In this document: positions 22,950-33,839 of the stretch, piece by piece
Layout: each line of letters starts with the position of its first letter
How positions within the stretch are numbered: the stretch's first letter is position 1
Source of the DNA: Cristatella mucedo
Taxonomy: Eukaryota; Bryozoa; Phylactolaemata; Cristatellidae
Length of the DNA: 54,000 nt
Reading direction: 5' to 3'
Assembly: GCA_009760855.2 (NCBI GenBank)
Contig: WPIO01000011.1
Span: 5,833,501-5,887,500, forward strand
The notes under the pieces: model-generated
What the model saw: only the letters and a program-made list of their open reading frames with translations
What the model was told of the DNA's origin: nothing
Databases searched by the model: none
Program-made: the position numbers and the translations under genes

Positions 22950-23237
22950 CAATTCAAACACACCCATTTAGGACAGCATTTAGTGGGTCCCTGTGATTCG
23001 TCCTTGATGTGCTTATGCGTGCTGACACTGTGCATGCTGCCACTAACCACATTTGTATGCTGACCCTGTGCATGTCACCCCTAACCATATTATTCATTTG
23101 TTTGTTTTTCAAGCATGATTTTACTTACCATTCAATTGCATCTCCCTTTGCAGCAAATGCAAAGCGCCTAGAAAGAGATTGAGTTCTCTGAGGGCGCTTT
23201 ATCACGTGCGTTATTATTATTATTGTTATTATTATTA
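22950..23237 (+). mobile_element. LINE-B 3' end
   Basis: Starts in the last RT codons ('acacacccatttagga'), with the complete 3' UTR, intact terminal hairpin (aaagcgcc / ggcgcttt) and (ATT)n. Highly similar to the end at 16,740-16,989. Confidence 0.85.
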
Positions 23238-24944
23238 AACGTTACTAATAGTTTTGAGCAATGTCACAATCTCACAGGCTTAGCCTCTCGTCGCCTTTAG
23301 CACCCTATACAGAATGCAGCACCAGCGATCAGCTTCGACGCAGCAAATTTCTCGGCCGTAACGCAAACAAACTTTGCTACAGGCTACGCCCTTTCAGCTA
23401 CCGCAGTGGCGGCTCCGGAAAGCAGCGGCAGCTGCGGGGCGTGCAGCGGCAGCAGCGGCGGCGCCCGCGAGCTCGCAGGACACGCCTACACTCATGCCGT
23501 CGTAAGGAGCTTGAAGGAAGCTGCTGGCTGCTGGCTCTTTGTGGCTCCGAGTGTGCTTTGCACTTGTAACTGGTTTTGAAGGCGTTCGGCAACTGGAGCT
23601 TCCAGCGCTGGCGTTAATCGGAAGAACTTGGAAGGACAGGACGTGCAAAGCGCTAAGCTCCAACGGGTCTCTTCATTTGTCACAGTACCCCCTCTGCAGC
23701 ACGGTGCCGCGGCCTTTGTTCGTACTGTCGCCTGCAGATTTTACCATCGCTGTCGCAGTTTTCGTCTCTCCTTACGATGCCTGAAAAAGGGCACAGTTTG
23801 ACCCGCCGAGACGCCGCAGACGACCTTTCATCTTCGCTCGCCGCTCGCGCTCGCGCGCCCGTTTCGCTTGTGAACTGAGCAGGAGGATTGTTCTCGCTCA
23901 CTCGCCGCGACGCCGCCAGCGCTCGCCCTCGCCGAGTGCTCGGTGAGCCGGTCGTGGGATAAAGACAATCGAAGAAAACCGCCGTTCGTGAGATTCGCTT
24001 CCGGTAGGTAGGACGCAGAAGGCTCCCGCCCGCCTTCGAGAGGCGGCGTCCCGAGGGAGGGCCGCCGCCGCCGCGGGGCAGCGCCACCGCCGTGGGCGCT
24101 CCGGCGGCGCCGCTCGAACGCCGGCGGCTGGCCCAGCCGGACACCGGACGCTCGATCAGTGTGCGAGACGACCCGCACGTCCTGTCGTCCGTTCGCCTCG
24201 CGGCGGGACAGGACACTCACCGGACGGGTGGCTGTGCGAGTGAGGGAGGGGGCAGCTGGGCAGAGGGGATGCAGAGAGCTCGCTCGTACCGAAGAAGGCG
24301 TGGCCCTTCAACTCGAATCTCGACCGGAAGGGCAGCGTTGGCTGAACCGCTGCCGCCATCTCGCCATCGAGCAAGACGTCAGCCTGCTACCGGGAGCGCA
24401 AGCTGTTGTCTTGAGCAGCGAGCTGCCTCGTCGACGACTGCGAGTCAGTGATGACGTCGTTCTCTTTTTGCCTGCTTCGCCATCTGGCAACTCGACGGGC
24501 TGAGGGCCAGTGGCACGACCAAAGAGTCCCTGACGCATATCTTATTCCATATTACACACGTTAACTTCCGTACATCATATTGAGGAATTTTGGGGTTAGC
24601 CGTTTGATATATTGTCACTGCATCCTGAAATCTTCAAGAATTAAAGCGATAACGTCCGTCCTTCTTTCCGTCAGGCTGAAAGATGGCGCACTTGCGTCAC
24701 TTGGCAAGTTGGTGCAGCTCTTGTCTTCTGCGACCAGTACTTCCGGGAGTGTCATGCAATAGACGTGTAATGTATGTACATCTCCTATGACTCAGCGAAA
24801 CGAGTCCACAGGCTGTGAGCAGCTCTAACAAGGGCTTAAATGTGGACATCAGAATGCCCCTAGGCGAGCTATATTTTTTTAACGCGAACGTTGATATCTC
24901 CGCTGGCGATTTTCAAGTGACGGTCCGAAAGAGTCTCCGGAAGG
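23238..24944. other. CpG-rich intergenic DNA, nothing recognised
   Basis: Many overlapping frames on both strands, mostly Arg/Ala/Ser. No splice-bounded segment with protein resemblance was found. Confidence 0.4.
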
Positions 24945-25125
24945 ATGATGCAGGATGAAGCGGATGATGCATGATAAAGCGGGATGATGCAGGATGAAGC
25001 GGGATGATGCAGGATGAAGCGGGATGATGCAGGATGAAGCGGATGATGCATGATGAAGCGGATGATGCAGGATGAAGCGGGATGATGCAGGATGAAGCGG
25101 GATGATGCAGGATGAAGCGAAATGA
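24945..25125. repeat. Minisatellite, ~19-20 bp unit
   Basis: About nine tandem copies of 'gatgatgcaggatgaagcgg' and 1-bp variants ('catgatgaagcg'). The minus-strand frames give His/Pro/Ser-rich repeats that are not likely to be genes. Confidence 0.85.
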
Positions 25126-25189
25126 GGGCCGAGGAGGCGGCAGCAGCAGCTTAGACAGACAGGAGAGAGTTCGGAAGAAAAGAGCAAAG

Positions 25190-25560
25190 ACATCTAAAAT
25201 TGTGGGACAGGACCTCGAAGCCGATGAGCTGCTCGATGACGAGCCAGCGCAGGTCGAAGTAAGAATGTGCCGTTAAGCGGCAGATGCTCGCCGCATCCGC
25301 GGCCGCACGGCATGCCGGCGTAAAAACCTGAAAGCCTGGCTGCCCGGAGATTATCCCAGCGTCTTACTGCACCAAGCGGGAAGAGGCTGCCAGAAGAGAC
25401 ACAAGTCAAGAGGGGACGTCTGCCGCAATTTCGCGATCCAACTCGACATCGGCACGAATATGTAAGCGAATTTTTCGCACTGCTGCCCAATTGAAAGTAG
25501 GCACACTTGGCTTCGAAAGTGGCCGGCGCGGTCATCCAGCGACCTGCCATTTTGCTGCAA
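25190..25560 (-). mobile_element. LINE-B internal fragment, GC-shifted
   Basis: Aligns with the RT C-terminal part at 8345-8690 (for example 'acctcgaagccgatgagctgc' versus 'accttgaagtcaatccgttgc'), but with many A/T to G/C changes relative to copies in the AT-rich left part. No frame survives. Confidence 0.55.
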
Positions 25561-26795
25561 CGCTCGCGTTGCAGTCGCTACTCCGGCTGGACTCGCTGTC
25601 TTAACAACCCCGGTAGGAGGGCCATCCGGATAAGCACTATCTCAATCCGCTGTTTGGCTGCAAGCCGCGAAGCGGAGCTTCCGTCTTGAGGCAAAGCGGC
25701 CGCTCATTTCTGGCGCGATAGAGACAGGATTCGCTCTGCCCGCCCTCTCCTAGCGCACAGAGCTAGCGCCGAGGGCTTCACTCGCGAGCGTCGCTCGCTC
25801 ACCCTTGTGCAGCAGGCAAATTCCCGAGAGCTGCACGCAACGAGCGGCTGCAACGGCGGCCTTGAACCACCGCCGCTGCTGTGGCGTGCGGAAACCGTGG
25901 CGAGAAGCTACGAAAGTACGTCGATGCGCTTGAGGAACGGTTTCCTGGTCGTCAATCGCGGGGAGTAGCACGAATTCGTTTAGCACCTCGGCGAACAGCT
26001 GCGAACTCGGCGGCGCCCAGCGAGTCAGGTCAGCCGGTGCAGCAAAGGCGGTGAGCACTGATCCGCTCACACGCTGCGGCCACCTCGCACCCGGCCCCCG
26101 CACGTACGGACCGCCAGTGCAGCCAGTGCTCGAACAGGGCGGCCGACCGAACGAACGAGCGAGCGAGACCGCCGTGTGCCTCCGCTGGCCTGCGCGGCAG
26201 AAAGTGGTTCCGGCAGTATGCCGCAGGCCAAGCACCGCTGCCGCCCGCCGCCTGGACTAGGCATCGCCTCCGAAGGAAGTCGCGTCCTTTCAAGAGCGCT
26301 TTGTGCCGAATCTTCCGTCTCCCGCTTTCCATCTTCTATCTCTTTCTTCTCGGAGAAGCCACTTTGAATAGCCACCAAACGCCATGCCAACGAACGCTTT
26401 GCAGCGAGTTGTCACAAGCGGAAGCGCCTGTATACGCCTGCGTTTTGGACTTGCGTCAAAAGTAACGATTGCCCGGCGGCTAGGTCGCACCTGAAGACTG
26501 AATGTCTCTAGCTTTTTTGTCTCTTTTCGAATCACATCGCATGGTCGTGCCACCCGACCAACGCGGTCCGGCCGTCTACTGTACTAGGCATTGTCAGGCG
26601 ATCGGTGGAAAAATTCGAAGGTCGTCAGGAATCGAAGACTAAACCTCGGGGCTCGAGTCCGATGCGACAACCGCTTTGCCGCCGCCAAGCTAAAGCAGAG
26701 GCGCGAACAGGGAAAGACGGAAGACGGAAAGAGCGACAAGGGAAATCAGCGAAATATGATGGATGAGGGAGAGGTTGCCACCCTTTAATGTCCGT
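25561..26795. other. CpG-rich intergenic DNA, nothing recognised
   Basis: Overlapping frames on both strands and no recognisable domain. A B-box-like 'ggggctcgagtccg' near 26,648 may be a SINE trace. Confidence 0.4.
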
Positions 26796-26799
26796 TATC

Positions 26800-26885
26800 A
26801 CAAATTATGTAGACATGCTTCCCTTACAGCAAAAGTATAGCGCCTAGAAGAGATTTAACTCTCTGGGGGCAGTATACAACGTATT
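26800..26885 (+). mobile_element. LINE-B 3' terminus, degraded
   Basis: Retains 'tagcgcctagaagagattta' and 'ctctgggggc' from the terminal hairpin region. The tail is reduced to 'gtattgttacatt'. Confidence 0.55.
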
Positions 26886-27123
26886 GTTACATTAAATGTG
26901 AGCGAAACGTCAGTACGCCCAGGCGGAGGGTAATCCGCGGCTGGGCAGCAATTGCATAACCGTAGGCTTTCGGTCTAACGACAAGGCGTGACATTCCGCT
27001 CGAGGAGGCAGCGGTGGCGGCGGCGGTGGTGATTGGTGGCAGCAGAGGAGGTGGCAGCAGATGCGGCGGCGGTAGAGGCGGCGGTAGCATGCCACACATC
27101 AGATGCTCGATCGCCTTTTAAGG

Positions 27124-27362
27124 ATGATGATAATAATAATAATGATAATTCACTTGATAAAGCGACCTCAGAGAACTCAATCTCTCTCTAGGCGCTTTAC
27201 ATTTGCTGCAAAGTGAAATGCAATTGAATGGTAAGTAAAATCATGCTTGAAAAAACAAACGAAATGAATAATATGGTTAGGGATGACACGCACAGGGTCA
27301 GCATGCGAATGTGGTTAGTGGCAGCATGCACAGTGTCAGCACGCATAAGCACATCCAGGCTT
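27124..27362 (-). mobile_element. LINE-B 3' end
   Basis: ATA-type tail, terminal hairpin and the whole 3' UTR, ending at the 'gtgcttatgcgtgctgacac' region. Unrelated sequence follows. Confidence 0.85.
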
Positions 27363-27484
27363 TTTTGACCGCCAGAAGAGCAGGAGAACATTCGCCTTCT
27401 TTCACCGGCGGATGGCTAGCCAAACGAGCCATCCGGCTGTCGAAGGCGAGAGCTTAACGCGATGCAGCGGCCTGTGACGGCTCT

Positions 27485-28145
27485 ATGCAATGTAATGTAT
27501 CTCCGTCTGTAAATCCACAAAGTCATAAAGACTATGTTGGTGTTACGCAGGAGAGTTTGTATAGCCCACTCAGAGCCTAAGCGGCTTTCGGTACGCATTC
27601 GGTAGCCAACTGACTTCGTCTCACCCAACAAGAGAAAGTGGGAAGCATAGCAGAGTCAGGAGAGCAGTTGAGGTAGTGAGTAGCATGGAGGTAGCAGTTC
27701 AGGACCGCTGAAAAAGATGTGCCATAGTCGGCAGTTGGAGAGTAGTTGTCGTTGCGTAAGAATTGTGGAAGCGAATTCCACAGTCTAGGACCTGCAGAGC
27801 TAAAGCATCTGTCGCCAACTGTCTTTAAGCGAAGGAATAGAACAGCTAATTTATTGTCCACGCAGGACCTGAGGGCGCGAAGAGGCTGCAACTGGTGCAG
27901 CAGTTCAGCTAGATACGAAAGAGCCAAGCCTTGGCGGGCCTTGTGGGTCAGCGTAAGAACTTTGCTCTGTATCCGTTGATCAACCGGCATCCATCCTAGC
28001 TCTTTCAGCAAAGGAGACACGTACTCAAACCTCTTGGACTTGAAGACTAGCCTTGCAGCCATATTCATAGTCAGCTGCAGTGGCCTATTTGCTTTCTTTG
28101 GTAGCCCGGCCAAAAGGGAAGCACAATAATCAAGCCTATGCTTGC
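27485..28145 (-). mobile_element. LINE-A 3' part
   Basis: A largely open minus-strand frame (27,577-28,145) covers [15 protein letters not shown], 'LGWMPVDQRI', '[10 protein letters not shown]' and '[17 protein letters not shown]', very close to the copy at 5605-6930. The 3' UTR end is followed by an ATTGC-type tail (near 27,490). Confidence 0.85.
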
Positions 28146-28199
28146 CACCCGTCGTCGATCTGTGCTCGGTAAATAACGAGGGCAGGGAACTTTGTGGCA

Positions 28200-28960
28200 C
28201 TTGTTTCTCTCAACCAGTCTACCTTTTGCCTTAGCTTCTCTGAGTCACATTTACAGTTCCTTTTGCTCTCTCGCTCACTTCGTCCTCCCTCTCCCGATCT
28301 CTCTCTCTCTCTCTCACTAAGACTCTCCGCTTGTCCACCTCTCGTGCTATCTAGTATTCAACTCACACTTTCACTCATTATCTATTGCACAGTCGTCATA
28401 TTTCTCTCAATAAATGTCTTCCTCTCTATCTACATCATCCTCTCTCACTTTCTGCTTATCTACCTATCACTGCATCCAAGTCCCTAACCTTAAGGAACTT
28501 GATATTGAAGCTGTTCGCGAAAACGTACCTTCCTTGCCACTCCTGCTCAATTCTTGTAATTCCCTCACTGGTGTAATAAGCACTGCCGTTGACCCGGTGA
28601 CTGCAGCAAGAGCCGAGCTGCTGCATGGCTCCGTCGACTGCTGCTTCGAACATCTTGAGCAGGTGTATGCAACAAGCGTCTCTCGTTTCCGATCTCCTGT
28701 TTTGCTCTCTCTCTCTCTCTTTCTTTCTTTTGACTATCTACTTCTGTAGTTTTCTCCCTTAGTTTTCTACTGTAGTTTTCTCCCCTTTCTTACTCTTCCT
28801 CTTTCACCTTTCTCTCTCTTTTCTTTTCTCCCGTCTCTCTCTTGCTTTCTCTGGATTGCTTTATTGCTTTCTTTATCTATCTTTCAGTTTTCCCCCCTCC
28901 ATTTTCTTTCTCGCTCTCTCCCTCTCGCACTCTGCGTCTACGTCTTTTCGCTTCGTGTTC
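28200..28960. repeat. Pyrimidine-rich low-complexity region
   Basis: Interrupted CT/CTTT tracts on the plus strand, with frames that look like Ser/Leu-rich peptides. Nothing conserved was recognised. Confidence 0.6.
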
Positions 28961-29690
28961 CTCCGTATCTCGTTCTCCTCATAAATTCATTGCTCGGGAG
29001 AACGCTTTGCACCTGCCGCCAGGTGGTCTTCAGCGACTGCTTTACGCGAACCTAATCCGCCAGCCACCGGCGTCAAGCGCGCCTTCGCCCGAGAGCGACC
29101 TTACTTGGAGCACTACGCACCTGCGTATGGTGCTCGTCCTCAGAGGTCGGCTTGTGATCGTGCCGTTCGCCACCTCGCGCCTCGCCCGCCACTAATGGGT
29201 GCTGGTAATCTCGTGGGAGACGCCGGGTCGACGCGAGTACGAGCCCTACGCCCGGCGTCCAGTACGGCCGCTTCACTCCCTCAGTAGCGACCGCTCAGCA
29301 GTCGGGGTGGGTGAGTACAGGCTATTTTCGCCGGTGCAGGACGCCAAGCTCTCGCGGACGCCGCGCTCGGTGGCAGCGTCAGCGTCGTGCCCGCATCGCT
29401 AGGGGTGTGCGGATCCGCCGCGTGGCCATTCCCCTAGCCAGACCTGCTCTCTGCGAGCGAGCTCGTGCTTTCGACGATTCACTCAGTTCGCGCGCGCCGA
29501 CGATTTCGCACGAGCGGCTGACCTTTGGCCGATCGCCCTGACAGGGGTCACCAGCGGGGTTACAGGAAGCAAAGGGCCGCCGCCGCACTCGCGCACAAGC
29601 GGGATTGCGGTAGTTCCGTAACGGGGTCCTCTTCCGCTGCCTACTGACTGCCCTCCGATCCCGCGAAACAGTTCTGCAATGTGATGCAAC
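28961..29690. other. CpG-rich intergenic DNA, nothing recognised
   Basis: Frames occur on both strands. No supported exon. Confidence 0.4.
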
Positions 29691-29692
29691 GC

Positions 29693-29985
29693 AATGCAAT
29701 GTATCTCCGTCTGTAACTCTACAATGCCACAAAGACCGCGTGGGTGTTACGCAGGAGAGCTTTTTGCAGCGAACTCAAAGCCTGAGCGACTTCCGGTGCG
29801 AACTCGGTAGCCAGCGGACTCCATCTCATCCAGCAAAGAAAGAGCGAGAAGCATAGCTGTCCCAGAAGGGCTGCTGAGGCCACGCGTGGCGTTGAACCAG
29901 CCGCTCAGGGCGGCCGGGAAAAGGCCGAAGGTCGGCAGAAGGAGAGTAGATCTCTCGCTGGGTAAGAATTTCCTAATCGGCACTC
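29693..29985 (-). mobile_element. LINE-A 3' end, GC-shifted
   Basis: The minus strand retains the end of the ORF (compare 'SAGYRVRTGSRSGFE' with '[15 protein letters not shown]' of the copy at 5662), the 3' UTR and a tail of ATTGC units (aatgcaacgcaatgc on the plus strand). It is more diverged and GC-enriched than the copies at 5.6 and 27.5 kb. Confidence 0.75.
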
Positions 29986-30744
29986 TCCAACTCCGTCAGT
30001 AGCGCCATCGCCGGCTATCGCTCTGCGACCGAGTCGTCATCGTCGTCGCTTTCGCAGGATGGCCGGAGGATGGCGAGGCGGCGGCGGCAGCAGCTAGGAG
30101 CAGCAGCCGCTCTCGCTCGCCGCTGCACTACCGGATGCTTCAATGGCGCCACCTCTCGGCGACGAATCGCTGACATCAGAAGTGGACGTCGGCCCTCCGG
30201 CGGCGATGGCTCAACCGTGGCGGCGATCTCCTCCTTGCATTGGGCCTTCCCACCTGCGGCCTTTCGTCTCGCTTTCGCCGCACCGCAAACCGCAATCTCG
30301 ACAATGAGAGGCCACCGGTGGCTGGGTCCTTCATTGCCTAGCCCGATGCCGCCGGTAGAGGCGCTGCAGAAGCACTTTCGGAACGGCGCCCGAGGCGATC
30401 TGGGCGAACTTCTGCGCGCTACCAATAGTGGCGCCCGCACGAAGCGCGACTGTGCATGCGACTTTTTTGTTTCGGGCCGGACGCAGCGAGGTCGGAATCT
30501 CGCTCCTGGGTGGCGCTCCGTCTTCTGAGTGTCCTCTGAGTTCCCTCGAAGCTATCTCTCTAGCGCCGAGGGCACCACTGTATTATTTCATCGAGAATAC
30601 GGTGGCGTGACAAGCACTCAGCATTGAAGAGAAAATGGCAGGTAAAGAAAATCGATAATAAATTACTTATAAAGAGATGAGGATTTAATAGTACAACGGG
30701 CAAAAGCCTTAGTGGCTTTCATCCCATAGCTGCAGGCGATAAAG
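29986..30744. other. CpG-rich intergenic DNA, nothing recognised
   Basis: Open frames of 141 and 152 codons run antisense to each other here (30,015-30,528). Neither shows a known domain. Confidence 0.4.
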
Positions 30745-30840
30745 AATTCCCTGCTGCATGATTTGAACCCACGATCTGGGTCGGAAAATCCGAGAATCTA
30801 ATCGCTTGGCTGAGACTCGTTGATACCTTGTACTTGTAGC
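30745..30840 (-). mobile_element. tRNA-like sequence, probably SINE-derived
   Basis: On the minus strand an A-box-like 'tctcagccaagcgattaga' and a B-box 'gggttcaaatc' are spaced as in a Leu/Ser-type tRNA, but the acceptor stem does not close, so it is not a functional tRNA gene. Confidence 0.45.
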
Positions 30841-31189
30841 CGCTCCTCAGCGTTTGCCCCGTTCTCAGTGGGGGTGTTCCAGAAGCGTAGCCAGGATTGA
30901 AGCGCCCGTGTGGCGCGGGAGATGTCTGGGGGCAGGGCCCCCTGTAAAGAGGGTCTGTGGGCGTTTCTCTAACGCCCGCCAAGTCAAGCAAAAATATGCC
31001 AAAATGACACCGAAGTGGCCGGTCAGATTGGCCATTCCTAGGTAGTTCGTCAGCTGCTCGCCGGCCGCCCGACCGGTTGTCAGACTCGGCTACCACTTAC
31101 TAGGCCAGGGGTGGGAGCTGCCACCCCCTAGCTTCGCAGCTGGGCTGCTCCAATACCCTCGGCGGCTACATCGCTACGAAACGCGAAGC

Positions 31190-31375
31190 ACCGCAAGATT
31201 GCTTCGTTACCTGCCTCGAGAGGCTAGATTGCTTAGAGTCAAGCTGAGCTGGCTGCTAGATTGCTTCGATACATTCTGCACCGCTAGATCACTTCGATAC
31301 GTGTCTCGTGGCTAGATCCCTTCGATACAGTCTGCATCTCTAGATTGGAGCTATTCGCACTGCGTCTCTAGATAT
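31190..31375. repeat. Degenerate tandem repeat, ~35-45 bp unit
   Basis: The words 'gctagat' and 'cttcgatac' recur in order at least four times, with 'ttctgcaccgctagatc' in between. It is imperfect and has no frame. Confidence 0.55.
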
Positions 31376-31384
31376 TACTACAAA

Positions 31385-31745
31385 TACGTTTGTGTAGCTC
31401 ACTCAGGGAGCTGAAACTCTTTCTAGACATTTTACAGATGCAGCAGAGAAAGCACGACCAAATGATTACATTTGTAATGCCATCAAGCATAACATTGTTA
31501 GATGCGACATGCATAGGATCAACATGTAGGTATAGTTAGTAGCAACAGGCCCGGTGGCAGCACACAAAAGCATGCTAAGGACGAATCGCAAGAACTCACG
31601 AAAGGCTGTAATAAACACGTGCGTTTTAAGCGTCTTTTGAAATGCTGCCACGTCAGGAGATTTTCTGACGTCAGCCAGGAGTGAGTTCCTGGCTTCGCGA
31701 GCATAAGAATTACAGGCTCGGTCTTCAGAGGTTCGGCTTGCTTCG
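31385..31745 (-). mobile_element. LINE-B 3' end, diverged
   Basis: Degenerate terminal hairpin (gctcactcaggg ... actctttctagacatttt), a 3' UTR with 'catcaagcataacattgttag', and the last RT codons (minus frame ending 'LKTHVFITAF'). Older than the copies at 16.5 and 23 kb. Confidence 0.7.
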
Positions 31746-32419
31746 TTAGCTGCCGAGCTGTCAGGCTGCTTCAGTTTCGGCCGTAGCAAAGCGCCTACCC
31801 ACAATGCGCCGGCCCACGGAATGCCCGGTCGTTGGAGCCGAGCGGTCGGGGGAGCGTGCGCTCGCACCGGCGAGCTACGACCGAAGACTAGTGGGGAAGT
31901 CACGAAAAGAGGAACCAGTTTAAATATAAATCTTTCCCGGTCGCACAAGTCTCCCGCACGCTTTGCTCACCCCTCCGACGCATGCTGTCGCCGAGTGGCG
32001 CGTCGCCGCCTCAAACTGCGCCGTCGACCGCATGGGCCGCGGCGCCATCGTCGGACGAGCGAGCGAGCGCTCGCGGTAACTGAGAGAGCAGACGCCTTCG
32101 GCCCTGGAAGCAGAGTGGGTTCAGCCTCGCTGCGGATTCGCGGATGCGCGACGATGGCGGAAGCGGCTCTCCTGCCACTTCTCGCTGGCGACTGGCTCGA
32201 ACGTCGTCCCGGTCGCGTCAACCAAACCGAGCGTGGGACGGAGCACTCGCGTGTGCCTTCGTGCGTCGTAGCCGTAGCTCCAAGCTGAGAGAGTCCGCCA
32301 GGTTGGCTAAAGCCCGGGCTCTGGCGGCCCAGCCTGCACAGGACAGGTTCAGCCCCCCCCCCCCGTTGCCGGGCCACGGCCTGGTTTGCGACCCGCAGCC
32401 ACTTTCAGATCACGGGTCT
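31746..32419. other. CpG-rich DNA, nothing recognised
   Basis: Antisense pairs of open frames, no domain. A C-run occurs at about 32,349-32,362. Confidence 0.35.
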
Positions 32420-32893
32420 CGGCCTGTCGTTCCGACGGGTCTGGCGCTTCGTTCAACGCGCTCGCCTGGACGGGCTGCCTGTGGGCGGCGCTAGGAGCCG
32501 GTCATTCCCGGGGACGGCCACCAGCTACCGCCCTTACCGCAGAGAGGCGGAGACCGTCTGCCACGTTATAAGCCACTGCCGGCCTTTGCTGCAAGCAATA
32601 ACGGCGCGCCGCAACCTCGTTCTGGGTCGCCTAATTGGGGCTCGCAAGCTCCAGCGTCTCAGCAGGCCGCGCCTTCCCGCTCGCCTGGGGTCCGGCTCTT
32701 AATCCGGACCTGGTCATTGACAACGGCGCCGACGCGGTCCTATTCGACGTTACGGTGCCGTTTGACGGCAGCGCGGATGTCCTGTTGGTGCTGGGTCGAA
32801 ACGAGGTCGAGAAGTACGCGGCCACAGCCCAGTCTTTCTTGACCTCTGGCTACCGGTCGGCAGCGGTGAGGCCCTTCGTGGTCGGTCTCTAGG
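32420..32893 (+). pseudogene. R2-like LINE C-terminus (zinc finger plus restriction-like endonuclease)
   Basis: One frame (32,420-32,700) reads 'RRVWRFVQRARLDGLPV', then 'REAETVCHVISHC' and 'RRNLVLGRLI', which is the zinc-knuckle region of R2/NeSL-type LINEs. The first two zinc ligands are replaced by Tyr (YRPYRREAE). After a frame change near 32,640-32,700, another frame reads 'LNPDLVIDNG', 'VLFDVTVPFDG', 'NEVEKYAATAQSFL' and 'AAVRPFVVGL'. This matches the restriction-like endonuclease core (PD...D...K). Frameshifted and lacking the RT, it is a dead fragment. The exact clade is uncertain. Confidence 0.55.
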
Positions 32894-33276
32894 CAGCTGG
32901 TGGCTAGATTATGAAGCGTGCCTGCCTGACCGGACACCGGCATTGCGCTGGCGGAATGGACGGCGTTGCGGTGGTTCCGCGTCTCGGACGCCATTTCCGG
33001 AAGCCGATTGGTTCCTGTTCGTGAACCGGGAGTAGCTGGTAGCCCCCGCGACCCTGGCAGGACAAGTTCCTCCGGCTAATGTACCGTTACATGTTCTCAC
33101 ATCTCAATAAGACAATTATATAGACCTGGCTAATTAAAATATTAATATAGGTATTTGTACATTAGCCGGCGGAGCCCTGCCCTGCCGGAGTCGCGGGTCC
33201 TACCCGCGATTCCCTGTTCAGGCCCACACGGCTTCCGATCCCGAATAGATACATATATACATACACAAATACATAA

Positions 33277-33355
33277 ATATATATATATATATACATACAT
33301 ATATATGCATATATATACATATATATATGCATATATATGCATATATATTTATCTG
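33277..33355. repeat. (TA)n with TACA/TGCA interruptions
   Basis: About 80 bp of alternating TA with periodic tacata and tgcata words. It yields Tyr/Ile repeats in several frames. Confidence 0.9.
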
Positions 33356-33798
33356 TTTGTACATAAATAGAGCTTAAATAACGGCAAGAAGTTGGTCCAT
33401 GAAAACATGAACAAGTGTAGGTGTGCGTGCGGAAGTATTTTGTCTCGATAGTAAATCTATTGTATTTGTTATACATCCCGCTGCTACTGATAAACTGCAA
33501 GGGGCAGCGTGCTCTTTCTTCCCTTCCTCGCCCGCGTTCGTTCCCAGGCGTCCTCAGATCGCTCGCCACCAGTTGGCGCTCAGCTTCCACGCGCACAGGC
33601 CGGCTTTCTTCGTGAAGCACGCCTCCACAGTCTTAAGGAGCAGTAAGCTGGCCGAGACCGGGCGGAAACGTCTTCGGCACACTCCGCTAACCTCTGCAGC
33701 TTAGAGGTGCGAAGCGAGTCGTGGAACCGCGACGCACTTGGGCGTCGAATTCCACTCTGGTGGGCGTGCTCTTCGCAGCTGGCACTCGTCCGGCGGTT

Positions 33799-33834
33799 CT
33801 TGCTTCTACTGACCGGCCGGTCAGTAGAAGCAAG
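33799..33834. repeat. Perfect 36-bp palindrome
   Basis: The 18-bp arm 'cttgcttctactgaccgg' is followed directly by its exact reverse complement, with no spacer. Confidence 0.9.
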
Positions 33835-33839
33835 TCAAA

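Noticed and set aside
30745-30840. Functional tRNA gene on the minus strand
   Set aside because: The A and B boxes are present, but the acceptor stem does not pair and the anticodon arm is unclear, so a SINE remnant is more likely.
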